Below, piece by piece: positions 35,519 through 43,817 of a stretch of DNA of 64,000 nt (within the stretch, counting starts at the first letter, position 1; every line of letters starts with the position of its first letter). Below the pieces are notes generated by a model. The model worked only from the letters and a program-made list of their open reading frames with translations, was not told where the DNA came from and did no database searches. This DNA comes from Pyrinomonadaceae bacterium (GTDB lineage: Bacteria > Acidobacteriota > Blastocatellia > Pyrinomonadales > Pyrinomonadaceae). Both the position numbers and the translations under genes were made by a program. The stretch covers positions 38,550 through 102,549 of the forward strand of contig JACVRN010000002.1 of the NCBI GenBank assembly GCA_014534425.1. Reading direction: 5' to 3'.

Positions 35519-36040
35519 CTAAGGACGTGCTCTGCCGGAAACTATTGCACAAATATTCCTGCGATGGAAGCGCCGGAGGAGCAAGAGCAGGAGCGCTATT
35601 AATCCGCCGGCGATGTCTATGAAGCTGTCGTAGACGGAGCCTGTGCGCTCCGGGATGAAGCTTTGATGAAATTCGTCCGCGAGTGCGTAAACTATGACGA
35701 GCAGCAGCGAGAAGAGAAACCAGCGACGGCGCAAAGAGTGACGCGAAGAGCCAGCGAAGGCCCGCGCGGAAAGAAGACCGAGGATAGCGTATTCCGTCAG
35801 GTGCGCTAGCTTCCGCACTATGAGATGAGCGAAGGCCAGCTTCTCTTCGCTGATACCTGGAAAGAGCCAGATGAGTAGCGGTCTAATGATGCGAGACGTG
35901 TTTGAAGCCGAAAGCTGCGCCGTCGAAGCGAAGAAAATAAAGACCATCCATGCGAGAAGCGGCCCGTAGCGCCAAGCTCTAGACGCTCTGCGCGAGCCTA
36001 CGTTGCTAGCTGCCGCTTCCCTTTCTTCATTGCGCGCCAT
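35519..36040 (-). CDS. VanZ family membrane protein
   Basis: A 173-residue protein of the VanZ-like family with about four hydrophobic segments: YGPLLAWMVFIFFASTAQLS, a short helix near LIWLFPG, RKLAHLTEYAILGLLSARAF, and FLFSLLLVIVYALADEFHQS with the conserved DEFHQSFIPERTGSVYDSFID motif. The C-terminus has GGLIALLLLLLRR. VanZ proteins are linked to glycopeptide resistance and cell-envelope functions, but most members are uncharacterised. It is just downstream of the ATP synthase genes on the same strand. Confidence 0.88.
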   Translation of the reverse strand: MARNEEREAAASNVGSRRASRAWRYGPLLAWMVFIFFASTAQLSASNTSRIIRPLLIWLFPGISEEKLAFAHLIVRKLAHLTEYAILGLLSARAFAGSSRHSLRRRWFLFSLLLVIVYALADEFHQSFIPERTGSVYDSFIDIAGGLIALLLLLLRRFHRRNICAIVSGRARP

Positions 36041-36136
36041 TAACTCTTCCGCTCACTCAAAACAAAAGGCAAAAGTGAAGAAGCTCCGGCGCGCTCCCAG
36101 ACTTTTGCCTTCTCTCTTTTTACTTGTGCCTGACTG

Positions 36137-37024
36137 TTAAAGCGCCGCCGCGCCCGAAACGACTTCTATGATTTCGTTCGTGATGGCGGCCTGTCGTATG
36201 CGGTTCATGTTGAGCGTCAGAGAGGCTATCAACTCGCCTGCATTCTTCGACGCAGAATCCATTGCCGTCATGCGAGCGCCGTGCTCGGATGCGACCGACT
36301 CAAGCAGAGCGCGGAAGATTTGCGTCTCGACCACGCGCGGCAGCAGGCGAGAGAAAATCTCGGCAGGCTCCTGCTCGTAAATGTAGTCGGTCATATCAAC
36401 CGCACGCGTCGCTTCGTCCTCTTCTATTCTTTCGGTCGTGCCCGAGACGGGCAGCAGTTGCTCTATGACAACGCGCTGCTGCAACACCGACTTGAACTCG
36501 TTGTAGATGATGAAGACCTTGTCCATAGTCTCGTCTTCCGTGAAGCGTTTGATAATGTCGTCGGCAATCGAGACCGCCTCTCCAAAGCCCACGCTGCCCT
36601 TGCCGGTGAGTCCTATGTACTCTTTGACAATATCCATGCTGCGGCGGCGAAAGAAATCGCGCCCCTTGCGGCCTATGGGCAGCACCTCGAACTGCTTGCC
36701 CGCGTTCTCGTTTATAAATGCCTGCGCGGCCTTAATCAGGTTGGTATTGAAAGCTCCGCAAAGCCCACGGTCAGCCGTAATCAGAATCAGCAGGTAGCGC
36801 TCGTCACCGCGAGCGTTCAAGAGCGGGTGCCTGAACTCTTCGTCCGTGCGAGCCGCCAAGTCGCCCATCACCTCCAGCATCTTGCTGGCGAAGGGACGGG
36901 CGGCCACAACTCTATCCTGCGCGCGTTTAAGGCGTGCCGCGCTCATCATCTTCATCGCACGCGTAATCTGCTGCGTGTTCTTAACAGACTTGATGCGGCG
37001 ACGTATGTCTAAAAGGTTTGCCAT
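36137..37024 (-). CDS. atpG: ATP synthase F1 gamma subunit
   Basis: Central rotor stalk of F1, 295 residues. The N-terminal helix is DIRRRIKSVKNTQQITRAMK, the conserved middle is LILITADRGLCGAFNTNLIK, and the C-terminal helix is RMTAMDSASKNAGELIASLT, all canonical. It is the last gene of the b'-b-delta-alpha-gamma unit on the minus strand. The beta and epsilon genes that usually follow are absent, so this unit is split. Its start codon touches a long heptad hairpin that lies between alpha and gamma. Confidence 0.97.
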   Translation of the reverse strand: MANLLDIRRRIKSVKNTQQITRAMKMMSAARLKRAQDRVVAARPFASKMLEVMGDLAARTDEEFRHPLLNARGDERYLLILITADRGLCGAFNTNLIKAAQAFINENAGKQFEVLPIGRKGRDFFRRRSMDIVKEYIGLTGKGSVGFGEAVSIADDIIKRFTEDETMDKVFIIYNEFKSVLQQRVVIEQLLPVSGTTERIEEDEATRAVDMTDYIYEQEPAEIFSRLLPRVVETQIFRALLESVASEHGARMTAMDSASKNAGELIASLTLNMNRIRQAAITNEIIEVVSGAAAL

Positions 37025-37122
37025 AATCAGTTTTCAGTTTTCAGTTTTCAGTTTTCAGTTAAAAGCAAGGAAGCGCGTTCGGCCTCCAGGCTTAAAACTG
37101 AAAACTAAAAACTGAAAACTTA
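37025..37122. repeat. heptad hairpin between atpA and atpG
   Basis: About 37026-37058 is four to five tandem copies of TTTTCAG and about 37093-37121 their complement (CTGAAAA words). The arms flank a 30-base loop. It lies inside the ATP synthase transcript, right before the atpG start, so it would form in the mRNA and could change expression of gamma relative to alpha. Confidence 0.85.
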
Positions 37123-37124
37123 AT

Positions 37125-38798
37125 TTATGCTCCCGCGACGGTCGTTTCGGCGGGCAGGGCTGCGGCGGGCTGCGTGTCCGTCATGTCAGCCGAAGCGGTC
37201 GCGCCGCGCGCGATGAGGGTCTCTTCAGACCAGCGCTCCTTGAAATCCTTTATAGCCTGCTCCAGCTTGGGCTGGATGTTGTAAATATAGTTTCCAGCCT
37301 TGTCCTTCTTGTAGAGTATCTTCTTATCGCGTATCTCCTGTAGCAGGCCCGGATGCGACCGCTCAAGGAAGTCCAGGAGGCCGGTTCTAATCTCACGGCC
37401 TGTAGACGCATCCACCTCGCCGGACTCAAACTTCCTGAGGTCTTCCACGGCTATGTCATCCAGGAAGCCGTTGGTCGCTGTCCAGATGATGACTATTTGT
37501 TTGACCACGTCCATGGGCTTGTACTGCTGCTGCTTGAGCACCTCTGTCAGGCGCTGGCCGCGCTCAAGCTGATCCCGTGTGGCCTTATCAAGGTCAGAGC
37601 CGAACTGCGCGAAGGCCGCAAGCTCTCTGAACTGCGCGAGGTCTAACCGAAGAGTTCCAGCCACCTGCTTCATGGCTGTAATCTGCGCGGAGCCGCCCAC
37701 GCGCGAGACGGAGTTGCCTACGTTGATGGCCGGACGAATACCTGAGTTGAAGAGGTCTGCTTCCAGGAATATCTGCCCGTCCGTAATCGAAATCACGTTC
37801 GTAGGAATATAAGCCGAGATGTCGCCCGCCTGCGTCTCAATCACAGGAAGGCTGGTCAAAGAGCCTGCGCCTTTGGCGTCCGCCAGCTTGGCTGCGCGCT
37901 CCAGAAGGCGCGAGTGCAGGTAGAAAACGTCGCCCGGATAAGCTTCGCGTCCGGGCGGGCGGCGAAGCAGGAGTGAGATTTCACGATAGGCCGCAGCCTG
38001 TTTCGAAAGGTCATCGTAGACGGTCAGCGCGTGGCGTCCAGAATCGCGGAAGTACTCTCCTATGGCCGCGCCCGTGTAAGGCGCAAGGAACTGCATCGCC
38101 GCAGGGTCGGACGCAGTCGCCTTGACTATGATGGTGTAGTCCATCGCACCGTAGTCTTGAAGAGTCTTTACAACCTGCGCCACGGTCGAAGCCTTCTGGC
38201 CTATGGCGACGTAGATGCAGATAACGTCTTTGCCCTTCTGGTTGATGATGGTATCAACGGCGACCGCCGTTTTGCCCGTCTGACGGTCTCCGATAATCAA
38301 CTCGCGCTGGCCGCGACCGATGGGCACCATAGAGTCGATAGCCTTGAGGCCCGTCTGCAAAGGCTCCTTCACGGGCTGTCGGTCAACCACGCCGGGAGCG
38401 ATTCTTTCGACCGGGTTGGAGTTTTCCGTCATGATAGGCCCGCGTTCGTCAACAGGATTGCCGAGCGCATCCACGACGCGGCCTATGAGCGCATCGCCCA
38501 CGGGCACTTCCATGATGCGCCCGGTGCGCTTGACCAGATCTCCTTCGCTTATCTTCTGAAAGTCTCCGAAGAGCACCGTGCCCACCTTGTCCTCTTCCAG
38601 GTTCAAGGCCAGGCCGCGAACGTCGTGCGGAAACTCAAGCAGTTCGCCCGCCATAACCTTCTCAAGGCCATGAATCTCCGCGATGCCGTCGCCGACCTTG
38701 ATGACCGTGCCGACTTCCGTCACCGTCACGCCGGTCTCGAAATTCTCTATCTGCTGGCGAATAATCTCGTTAATCTCGTTAGCTTTTATCGGTTCCAT
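37125..38798 (-). CDS. atpA: ATP synthase F1 alpha subunit
   Basis: Non-catalytic nucleotide-binding subunit of F1, 557 residues, about 50 longer than the typical size because of a C-terminal tail rich in Ala and Thr. The P-loop is [20 protein letters not shown]. Other canonical stretches are [37 protein letters not shown] and [34 protein letters not shown]. It lies between delta and gamma on the minus strand; short ATTGATTC-word palindromes and hairpins fill both gaps. Confidence 0.98.
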   Translation of the reverse strand: MEPIKANEINEIIRQQIENFETGVTVTEVGTVIKVGDGIAEIHGLEKVMAGELLEFPHDVRGLALNLEEDKVGTVLFGDFQKISEGDLVKRTGRIMEVPVGDALIGRVVDALGNPVDERGPIMTENSNPVERIAPGVVDRQPVKEPLQTGLKAIDSMVPIGRGQRELIIGDRQTGKTAVAVDTIINQKGKDVICIYVAIGQKASTVAQVVKTLQDYGAMDYTIIVKATASDPAAMQFLAPYTGAAIGEYFRDSGRHALTVYDDLSKQAAAYREISLLLRRPPGREAYPGDVFYLHSRLLERAAKLADAKGAGSLTSLPVIETQAGDISAYIPTNVISITDGQIFLEADLFNSGIRPAINVGNSVSRVGGSAQITAMKQVAGTLRLDLAQFRELAAFAQFGSDLDKATRDQLERGQRLTEVLKQQQYKPMDVVKQIVIIWTATNGFLDDIAVEDLRKFESGEVDASTGREIRTGLLDFLERSHPGLLQEIRDKKILYKKDKAGNYIYNIQPKLEQAIKDFKERWSEETLIARGATASADMTDTQPAAALPAETTVAGA

Positions 38799-38818
38799 AT
38801 AAACCTCAATGAGAGTGA

Positions 38819-38843
38819 TTGATTCATTGATTCAACGAATCAA
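38819..38843. repeat. 25-bp palindrome of ATTGATTC words between atpH and atpA
   Basis: 12-base arms 38819-38830 and 38832-38843 pair around a central T with one mismatch. The word set is the same as in the palindromes at 2321 and 19607. It lies inside the ATP synthase transcript between delta and alpha. Confidence 0.75.
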
Positions 38844-38848
38844 CTTCT

Positions 38849-39394
38849 TCATCCTTTCCCCATCATTCTCTCTTTGACCTGTTGCAGTTGCGTACGCACG
38901 GAGCCGTCGTAGATGGTAGAGCCTATGCGCGTCACAAGCCCTCCGATTAACTCTTCATCGGTTGTGAAACTGAGGCGCACCTGCTTGCCCGTCATAGCCG
39001 AGAGCTTTGAGCGCAGGGCTTCCTGTTGCTCTTCAGGGACGGCGCGTGCAGTTGTCACCTCCGCAGAGACCACGCCCGAACGCTCGTCCAAAACCTGCGC
39101 GAAGCGACGATTGACTTCCGAGAGTTCCGTCAAACGCTGATTCCTCAGGAGCACCTGTAGGAAATTGGAAGTGGTAGGCCGAAGGCGAGCGCGCTCAATC
39201 AGTGAAGTCAGAACCTTGCGCTTCTGGTCGTAAGGAATAGTCGGGTTGCTGAAAACTTCCATCAGCATGGGATTGGCGCTCATCATCATCTCCCATGCGG
39301 AAAGTTCCTCTTGTACCTGGCGCGCGTCACCCCGCGCCGTTACGACATCGGCCAGCGCCGTTGCGTAGCGCCGCGCCACTGTTTGAATGCTCAA
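38849..39394 (-). CDS. atpH: ATP synthase F1 delta subunit
   Basis: Peripheral-stalk linker between F1 and the b subunits, 181 residues. The start SIQTVARRYATALADVVTAR and the end FTTDEELIGGLVTRIGSTIYDGSVRTQL are typical (the IGGLV-R-G--(I/V)-DGS motif). Its start codon overlaps the stop of the b gene by four bases, showing translational coupling. Confidence 0.95.
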   Translation of the reverse strand: MSIQTVARRYATALADVVTARGDARQVQEELSAWEMMMSANPMLMEVFSNPTIPYDQKRKVLTSLIERARLRPTTSNFLQVLLRNQRLTELSEVNRRFAQVLDERSGVVSAEVTTARAVPEEQQEALRSKLSAMTGKQVRLSFTTDEELIGGLVTRIGSTIYDGSVRTQLQQVKERMMGKG

Positions 39395-39948
39395 CGCCTG
39401 GCCCCTCCCAACTCCTCGATCTCAAGATTAATCAATCGCGCGTCGTCTTCGGGTTGCATGTCCCGACGTATTATCTCTTCCGCCAGCCGCACGCTTTGCT
39501 CTGCCGCGAACTCGCGCAACTGCTGGCGCGCAGCCTTACCCGCGCTCTCAATCTCTCGTCGTGACTGCTCTCTGAGCTTCTCAATCTCGGCTTCGGTCGC
39601 CTGACGTATGCGCTCGCGCTCGTCCGCAGCTTCCCTGGCCGACTGCTCGCGTATGCCTGTGACCTCTTCGTCAAGCCGTGCTAGTCGAGCTTCCACCTCT
39701 TCCAGCTTCGCCAGCGCAGCATTTCTCTCCTCCTGAGCGCGCATCAGGTCTCGCCTTATGCCTTCGCGCCGCGCCTTGAAAGCTTCGCTCAACGGGCGGC
39801 GTAAGATATAGACAAGCAGCAGAACGAAGATTAAAAGATTGACGAACTTCCAGGCTTCAAGCCCTGGATAGTACAACCACCAGGGCGACGGCCCGCCGCC
39901 TTCAGCCGGAGAAAACAGACTCAATAATGTTATCAGCGCAGAAAACAT
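39391..39948 (-). CDS. atpF: ATP synthase Fo b subunit
   Basis: Peripheral-stalk subunit, 185 residues. One membrane helix near residues 29-48 (WKFVNLLIFVLLLVYILRRP) is followed by a long charged coiled coil (EERNAALAKLEEVEARLARL onward). It is the second of two b-type subunits; the b' gene lies seven bases upstream. It overlaps atpH by four bases. The same protein cannot be told apart as b or b' with certainty. Confidence 0.93.
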   Translation of the reverse strand: MFSALITLLSLFSPAEGGGPSPWWLYYPGLEAWKFVNLLIFVLLLVYILRRPLSEAFKARREGIRRDLMRAQEERNAALAKLEEVEARLARLDEEVTGIREQSAREAADERERIRQATEAEIEKLREQSRREIESAGKAARQQLREFAAEQSVRLAEEIIRRDMQPEDDARLINLEIEELGGARR

Positions 39949-39954
39949 GAGCTT

Positions 39955-40446
39955 TTATATTCTTGTGTCCATAGATGAGATAGTTGAACCGCTCACTGGG
40001 CGATGAAGAATGTGAGAGCTGATTTCAGTGGCAATCTCACCCGCATCGCGCATGAGCGCAGCACGAGCATCTTCCGTTTGAGCGCTAATCACACTCTTCT
40101 CTTCTTCAGCTAAGCGACTGACCTCTTCCCTTACGGCGTCCACCTTGAGTTGCCGCTCGCGCATAGCATCCGCGCGCTCCCGCTCCATCAACCTGTAGCC
40201 TTCGCTACGAGCCTCTCTCAAAGCCCGCTCATAGCTGGAAATCTTCTCCTCCACCTGCTGGATTATTCCCTTCGCCTCGCCGGAACGCCCGCGCGTGCGC
40301 CGCTCGCGCTCCTCCAAGATTCGGTTGATAGGCTTAAACAGCGTCGCGTTCAAGACGTAAACCATCACAAGGATAATTATGATGTGAAGAATAATCGTGC
40401 CGTCCGGCACAAGAACAGGATTTTCGGCAAAGCCCAGCAAGATCAT
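39955..40446 (-). CDS. ATP synthase Fo b'-type subunit
   Basis: A 163-residue b-like peripheral-stalk protein. One membrane helix at the N-terminus (TIILHIIIILVMVYVLNATL) and the conserved FKPINRILEERERRTRG precede a long coiled coil. Two different b genes suggest a b/b' heterodimer, as in photosynthetic bacteria and chloroplasts. It is the first gene of the local ATP synthase unit, with a promoter 45-75 bases upstream. The a and c genes usually found before b are missing here. Confidence 0.92.
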   Translation of the reverse strand: MILLGFAENPVLVPDGTIILHIIIILVMVYVLNATLFKPINRILEERERRTRGRSGEAKGIIQQVEEKISSYERALREARSEGYRLMERERADAMRERQLKVDAVREEVSRLAEEEKSVISAQTEDARAALMRDAGEIATEISSHILHRPVSGSTISSMDTRI

Positions 40447-40489
40447 GGCGCTCGATAGACCCTCACGAAACTTTCGTGCGACTCTTTAG

Positions 40490-40520
40490 ATTGTAGATAG
40501 AGAAAACTTAAGCGTGTCAA
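40490..40520 (-). promoter_or_regulatory. likely promoter of the ATP synthase unit
   Basis: On the minus strand TTGACA (40520-40515) and TACAAT (40495-40490) are 19 bases apart, slightly longer than ideal. The -10 box ends 44 bases before the b' start. Confidence 0.5.
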
Positions 40521-40642
40521 AAGCTTGCGAGTCTAACATGCTGATTTGCGGCCCGTCAAGGCGCACGCCCGTCTATGAGACCCCCACTAGAACTCGTAAT
40601 CAAAACTTATCTTTACCGTGATATTCCACCCTTAAACCCTTA

Positions 40643-40688
40643 AGCGACAGTGGCCTGTCGGACATCTGTTCGACAGGCCACTGTCGCT
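40643..40688 (-). terminator. 18-bp hairpin after selD
   Basis: A perfect 18-bp stem pairs 40643-40660 with 40671-40688 around a 10-base loop. It lies 60 bases past the selD stop and separates selD from the ATP synthase unit. There is only a weak T-tract, so it may act as a processing or stability element rather than a classical terminator. Confidence 0.65.
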
Positions 40689-40747
40689 CTTGCCTCTCCC
40701 CCTCGCAAGGAAAGACAAAGGTCAAAAGAACTAAATTTATATTCGCT

Positions 40748-41770
40748 CTACACCACGCGTATTAACTTATCAGAACGGGGCTTTACCTCGCCTACAATAA
40801 CAGCGTCTTCAAGCTCTTCAACCAACTCTTCAGCCTTCCCTCTCTCAAGACTGATTAAGAGACCGCCGGCTGTCTGCGGGTCAAACATCGCGCTCTGCAT
40901 CTCTCCCGAAATATGGCCTTCTATCTCAACCATATCTCCCACATAGGCTCTATTGTTCTTGTCCCCACGAGTCAACATCCCCTGCGAGATTAAGTCCAAA
41001 ACATCCGGCAGTAGCGGAACTCGCTCCGCTTCTATAATTAACGTCACCTCGCTGGCCTTCGCCATTTCATAAGCGTGCCCCAGCAAGCCAAAGCCCGTCA
41101 CGTCCGTGCAGGCATGCGCTCCCACACGCTGCATAGCCTCCGCAGGCGCTGCCGCCGAAGTAGTCATGGCTTTCATGGCGGCTTCGACTGTACTCTCACT
41201 GGCTATGCCGCGCTTTATCCCTGTACTGACGGCTCCTGTTCCGATGGGCTTTGTTAAAACAAGCGCATCCCCAGCCTTAGCACCAGCATTCGTTATAACC
41301 TTTTTAGGATCAATCACTCCCGTAACAGCATAACCGAACTTTATCTCAGCATCGTCAATCGAATGCCCTCCCAAAACAACTACCCCCGCCTCGTTCATAG
41401 CCATTTGGCCGCCCCGCAGGATTTGACTCAGGACATCCAAATCTTCCTTTTGCGGATAACAGACAATTGCCAGCGCCGTTAAAGGTTTCCCTCCCATCGC
41501 ATACACATCATTAAGCGCATTAATCGCTGCCACGCGCCCGTAAATTTCCGGGTCATCAGCTACAGGAGTAAAAAAGTCAATAGTTTGCACTAACGCAACA
41601 TCATCCCTTAGGCGAAACACTCCAGCATCATCTGCCATGTCGTACCCTACCAGTACGTCACCATTGTTCGGCTGCTGAGGGAGTGTGCCCAAAACTTGAG
41701 CTAAATCTCGCGGAGCGAGCTTAGCCACTCAACCAGCACAAGAAACCATCTCGGTTAATCTTTTCTTCAT
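40748..41770 (-). CDS. selD: selenide, water dikinase with in-frame UGA (selenocysteine) at the active site
   Basis: Makes selenophosphate, the selenium donor for selenocysteine and selenouridine. The frame reads from ATG 41770: MKKRLTEMVSCAG, then TGA at 41731-41729, then VAKLAPRDLAQVLGTLPQQ. In SelD proteins this exact position is the catalytic Cys or Sec (E. coli C17, followed three residues later by the essential lysine, here VAK). A hairpin with stems GCTAAG/TTTAGC and CTCGC/GCGAG starts five bases after the TGA, as a bacterial SECIS should. An annotation starting at GTG 41728 would miss the active site. The rest (VQTIDFFTP, NDVYAMGGKPLTALAI, GHSIDDAEIKFGYAVTG) is canonical. Confidence 0.9.
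41691..41731 (-). promoter_or_regulatory. SECIS-like hairpin in selD
   Basis: Directly after the UGA at 41731-41729, bases about 41724-41699 fold as GCTAAG-CTCGC-TCC-GCGAG-A-TTTAGC: an 11-bp stem with one bulge and a three-base loop. Bacterial SECIS elements sit within about 40 bases after the UGA, as here. Confidence 0.65.
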
Positions 41771-41970
41771 TTTACTTTTTGCCCTATAATTCTGACTCTT
41801 GCAGGCGCTCTATTTTACAATTGCTCATGAGCGCTTCAATATCAACAAAATTTGACTTTAGATGAATATAGTAACACACAATGAATCGCGTGGTTTGCAC
41901 AAGAAGAGGGTTGATTGGAGAAGACGCCAGAGATAGAGAAATGAAGTTGGAAAGGTTAATTATTAGGGGA

Positions 41971-42855
41971 CTAGCCTGCTGGAGATACCTCATGGAGAGG
42001 CCCTATCAATAGCTGATACAGGCGATCCAGGTCTCCTTCATTGTAGTACTCTATTTCGATTTTTCCACCGGCCCCGGTCTGACTGGGCATGACACGCACC
42101 TGTGTTCCCAATCGTCTGCGGAGCTTAGTTTCTGCTGCTTTTATATTGGCATCATTTCGTTTTGGCGCAGGCAGGGTGGCGGTGGCGGGACTCGCGCCTG
42201 CGATAATCCGCTTAATTGCACGCTCGGTCTCACGCACTGAAAGCGATTGTTCTATGACATTGCGCGCGACGCGTCGCTGAATATCAGGGTCATCCACTCC
42301 CAAAAGGGCGCGAGCATGTCCCATAGAGATTTTTTCCTCTTCCACCAGGCGCTGAATATCTTCTGGAAGTCTCAGCAGGCGCAAGTGGTTAGTCACAAAG
42401 GAGCGATCGCGTCCGACGCGCTGAGCTACCACCTCTTGAGTCAGGCCAAGCGTTTCAATCAATCTCTTATAGGCGTGTGCTTCCTCTATGGCATTTAGCT
42501 CTTGACGTTGAATGTTTTCTATCAAAGCCAACTCAAGCAGTTTGTCGTCTGGAATTTCGCGCACTACTGCTGGAACACGTTGGAGTCCTGCGCGTTGGGC
42601 TGCGCGCCATCGTCTCTCTCCGGCCACTAGCTGGTAACGCCCGCCACGGCGGCGCACGAGCAGAGGCTGCACGATACCGTTTGAGCGTATGGATTGAGCT
42701 AGTTCCTCCAGGCGAGTCTCGTCGAAATGCGTGCGCGGTTGCGCTGGACTCGGCTCTATGAGGTCAATGTCAATCTCCAATAGCTCTTCGCTAGCTGTCG
42801 CTGCCGTATCCGACAGCAGTGCGCTCAAGCCCCTCCCGAGCACTCTTCTTGTCAT
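41971..42855 (-). CDS. parB: chromosome partitioning protein ParB
   Basis: Centromere-binding CTP-dependent clamp, 294 residues. The ParB/Srx CTPase domain has [20 protein letters not shown] and the GERRWRA motif ([15 protein letters not shown]). It is followed by [20 protein letters not shown] and the helix-turn-helix [20 protein letters not shown]. The C-terminal dimer part ends [16 protein letters not shown]. Its start lies 65 bases inside the 3' end of parA in another frame, an unusually long overlap. Confidence 0.96.
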   Translation of the reverse strand: MTRRVLGRGLSALLSDTAATASEELLEIDIDLIEPSPAQPRTHFDETRLEELAQSIRSNGIVQPLLVRRRGGRYQLVAGERRWRAAQRAGLQRVPAVVREIPDDKLLELALIENIQRQELNAIEEAHAYKRLIETLGLTQEVVAQRVGRDRSFVTNHLRLLRLPEDIQRLVEEEKISMGHARALLGVDDPDIQRRVARNVIEQSLSVRETERAIKRIIAGASPATATLPAPKRNDANIKAAETKLRRRLGTQVRVMPSQTGAGGKIEIEYYNEGDLDRLYQLLIGPLHEVSPAG

Positions 42856-43612
42856 GATGCGCCATAACCTCCTTTGCTAATTGAAGGTAACTTTCAGCCC
42901 CTCGGGACCGTATGTCATACAAAATAATAGGCTTACCGTAGCTGGGGGCTTCGGCCAGGCGAACGTTTCGCGGAATCATCGTCTCGAAAACCTGCTGCCC
43001 GTAAAAGTCTCTGAGGTCGTTTGCGACGGCTGACGAAAGGTTTGTACGCTCGTCGTACATAGTCAAAAGCAATCCTTCTATAGCTAACCCCGGGTTAAGC
43101 ACGCGCCGTATTCGTGCCAGAGTATCAAACAACTCCGTCACGCCCTCCAGAGCGAAATATTCACATTGAATCGGCACAAGAAGGGAATCAGCAGCAGTCA
43201 GGGCATTTAAAGTTAAAAGCCCCAGAGAAGGCGGACAATCTATGACCACAAAGTCGTAATCGGTTTCCACTGTCGCAAGCAGATCTTTCAGCTTGTACTC
43301 ACGCTTCTCCGCATCTACCAGCTCGACTTCGGCTCCTATCAGATTTTTATCGGCTGGCAGAACTCTAAGATTTGGAATTTCAGTAGTTTGTATGACGTTT
43401 TGCAGTGGTTCCGAGAGGACGAGCGCGTGATATAGGCTGCGGCGAAAGGTTCCACGCTGCACGCCTACGCCGGAAGTAGCATTGGCTTGCGGGTCAGCAT
43501 CAACGAGCAGAACGCGCATTTCCGAGACGGCCAGGCTCGCCGCCAGATTCACCGCCGTAGTGGTTTTGCCGACTCCGCCTTTTTGATTTGCGACAGCGAT
43601 GGTTTTAGCCAT
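42791..43612 (-). CDS. parA: chromosome partitioning ATPase ParA (Soj)
   Basis: Deviant Walker ATPase that drives ParB-parS segregation, 273 residues. The P-loop is [20 protein letters not shown]; Walker B is [15 protein letters not shown]; a further motif is [20 protein letters not shown]. It belongs to the short chromosomal type without an N-terminal DNA-binding extension. It is followed by parB and preceded by mnmG with a 205-base gap that holds parS-like motifs. Confidence 0.96.
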   Translation of the reverse strand: MAKTIAVANQKGGVGKTTTAVNLAASLAVSEMRVLLVDADPQANATSGVGVQRGTFRRSLYHALVLSEPLQNVIQTTEIPNLRVLPADKNLIGAEVELVDAEKREYKLKDLLATVETDYDFVVIDCPPSLGLLTLNALTAADSLLVPIQCEYFALEGVTELFDTLARIRRVLNPGLAIEGLLLTMYDERTNLSSAVANDLRDFYGQQVFETMIPRNVRLAEAPSYGKPIILYDIRSRGAESYLQLAKEVMAHHDKKSAREGLERTAVGYGSDS

Positions 43613-43747
43613 TATCCGAGAGCCTAAACCTTCCCACTCCTGCGAATCCGCCTAAATTAACATAAACTTCTGATGACGCGCCACACTTTTTATTTTACTC
43701 AGGGTGTATCACGTAGCCGGAAGGAGGCGGAATTCTACGAAAAGGGA

Positions 43748-43801
43748 TGTTTCACGTGTCCCCAAGGCTTCGTGTAACGGGGGAATCGGGCCACATGAAA
43801 C
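43748..43801. promoter_or_regulatory. degenerate parS-like motifs
   Basis: TGTTTCACGTG at 43748-43758 matches the first 11 of 16 bases of the bacterial parS consensus. An inverted near-copy (CACATGAAACG) stands at about 43792-43802. Neither is a full site. The position between mnmG and parA fits ParB binding. Confidence 0.4.
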
Positions 43802-43817
43802 GTCCTGTGGCAGGCGA

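Noticed and set aside
37025..37122. CRISPR-like array from the tandem TTTTCAG copies
   Set aside because: The units are 7 bases with no spacers, and no cas gene is in the window.
41784..41993. A 69-codon minus-strand open frame between parB and selD
   Set aside because: It overlaps the parB end, has poor composition and no ribosome site.
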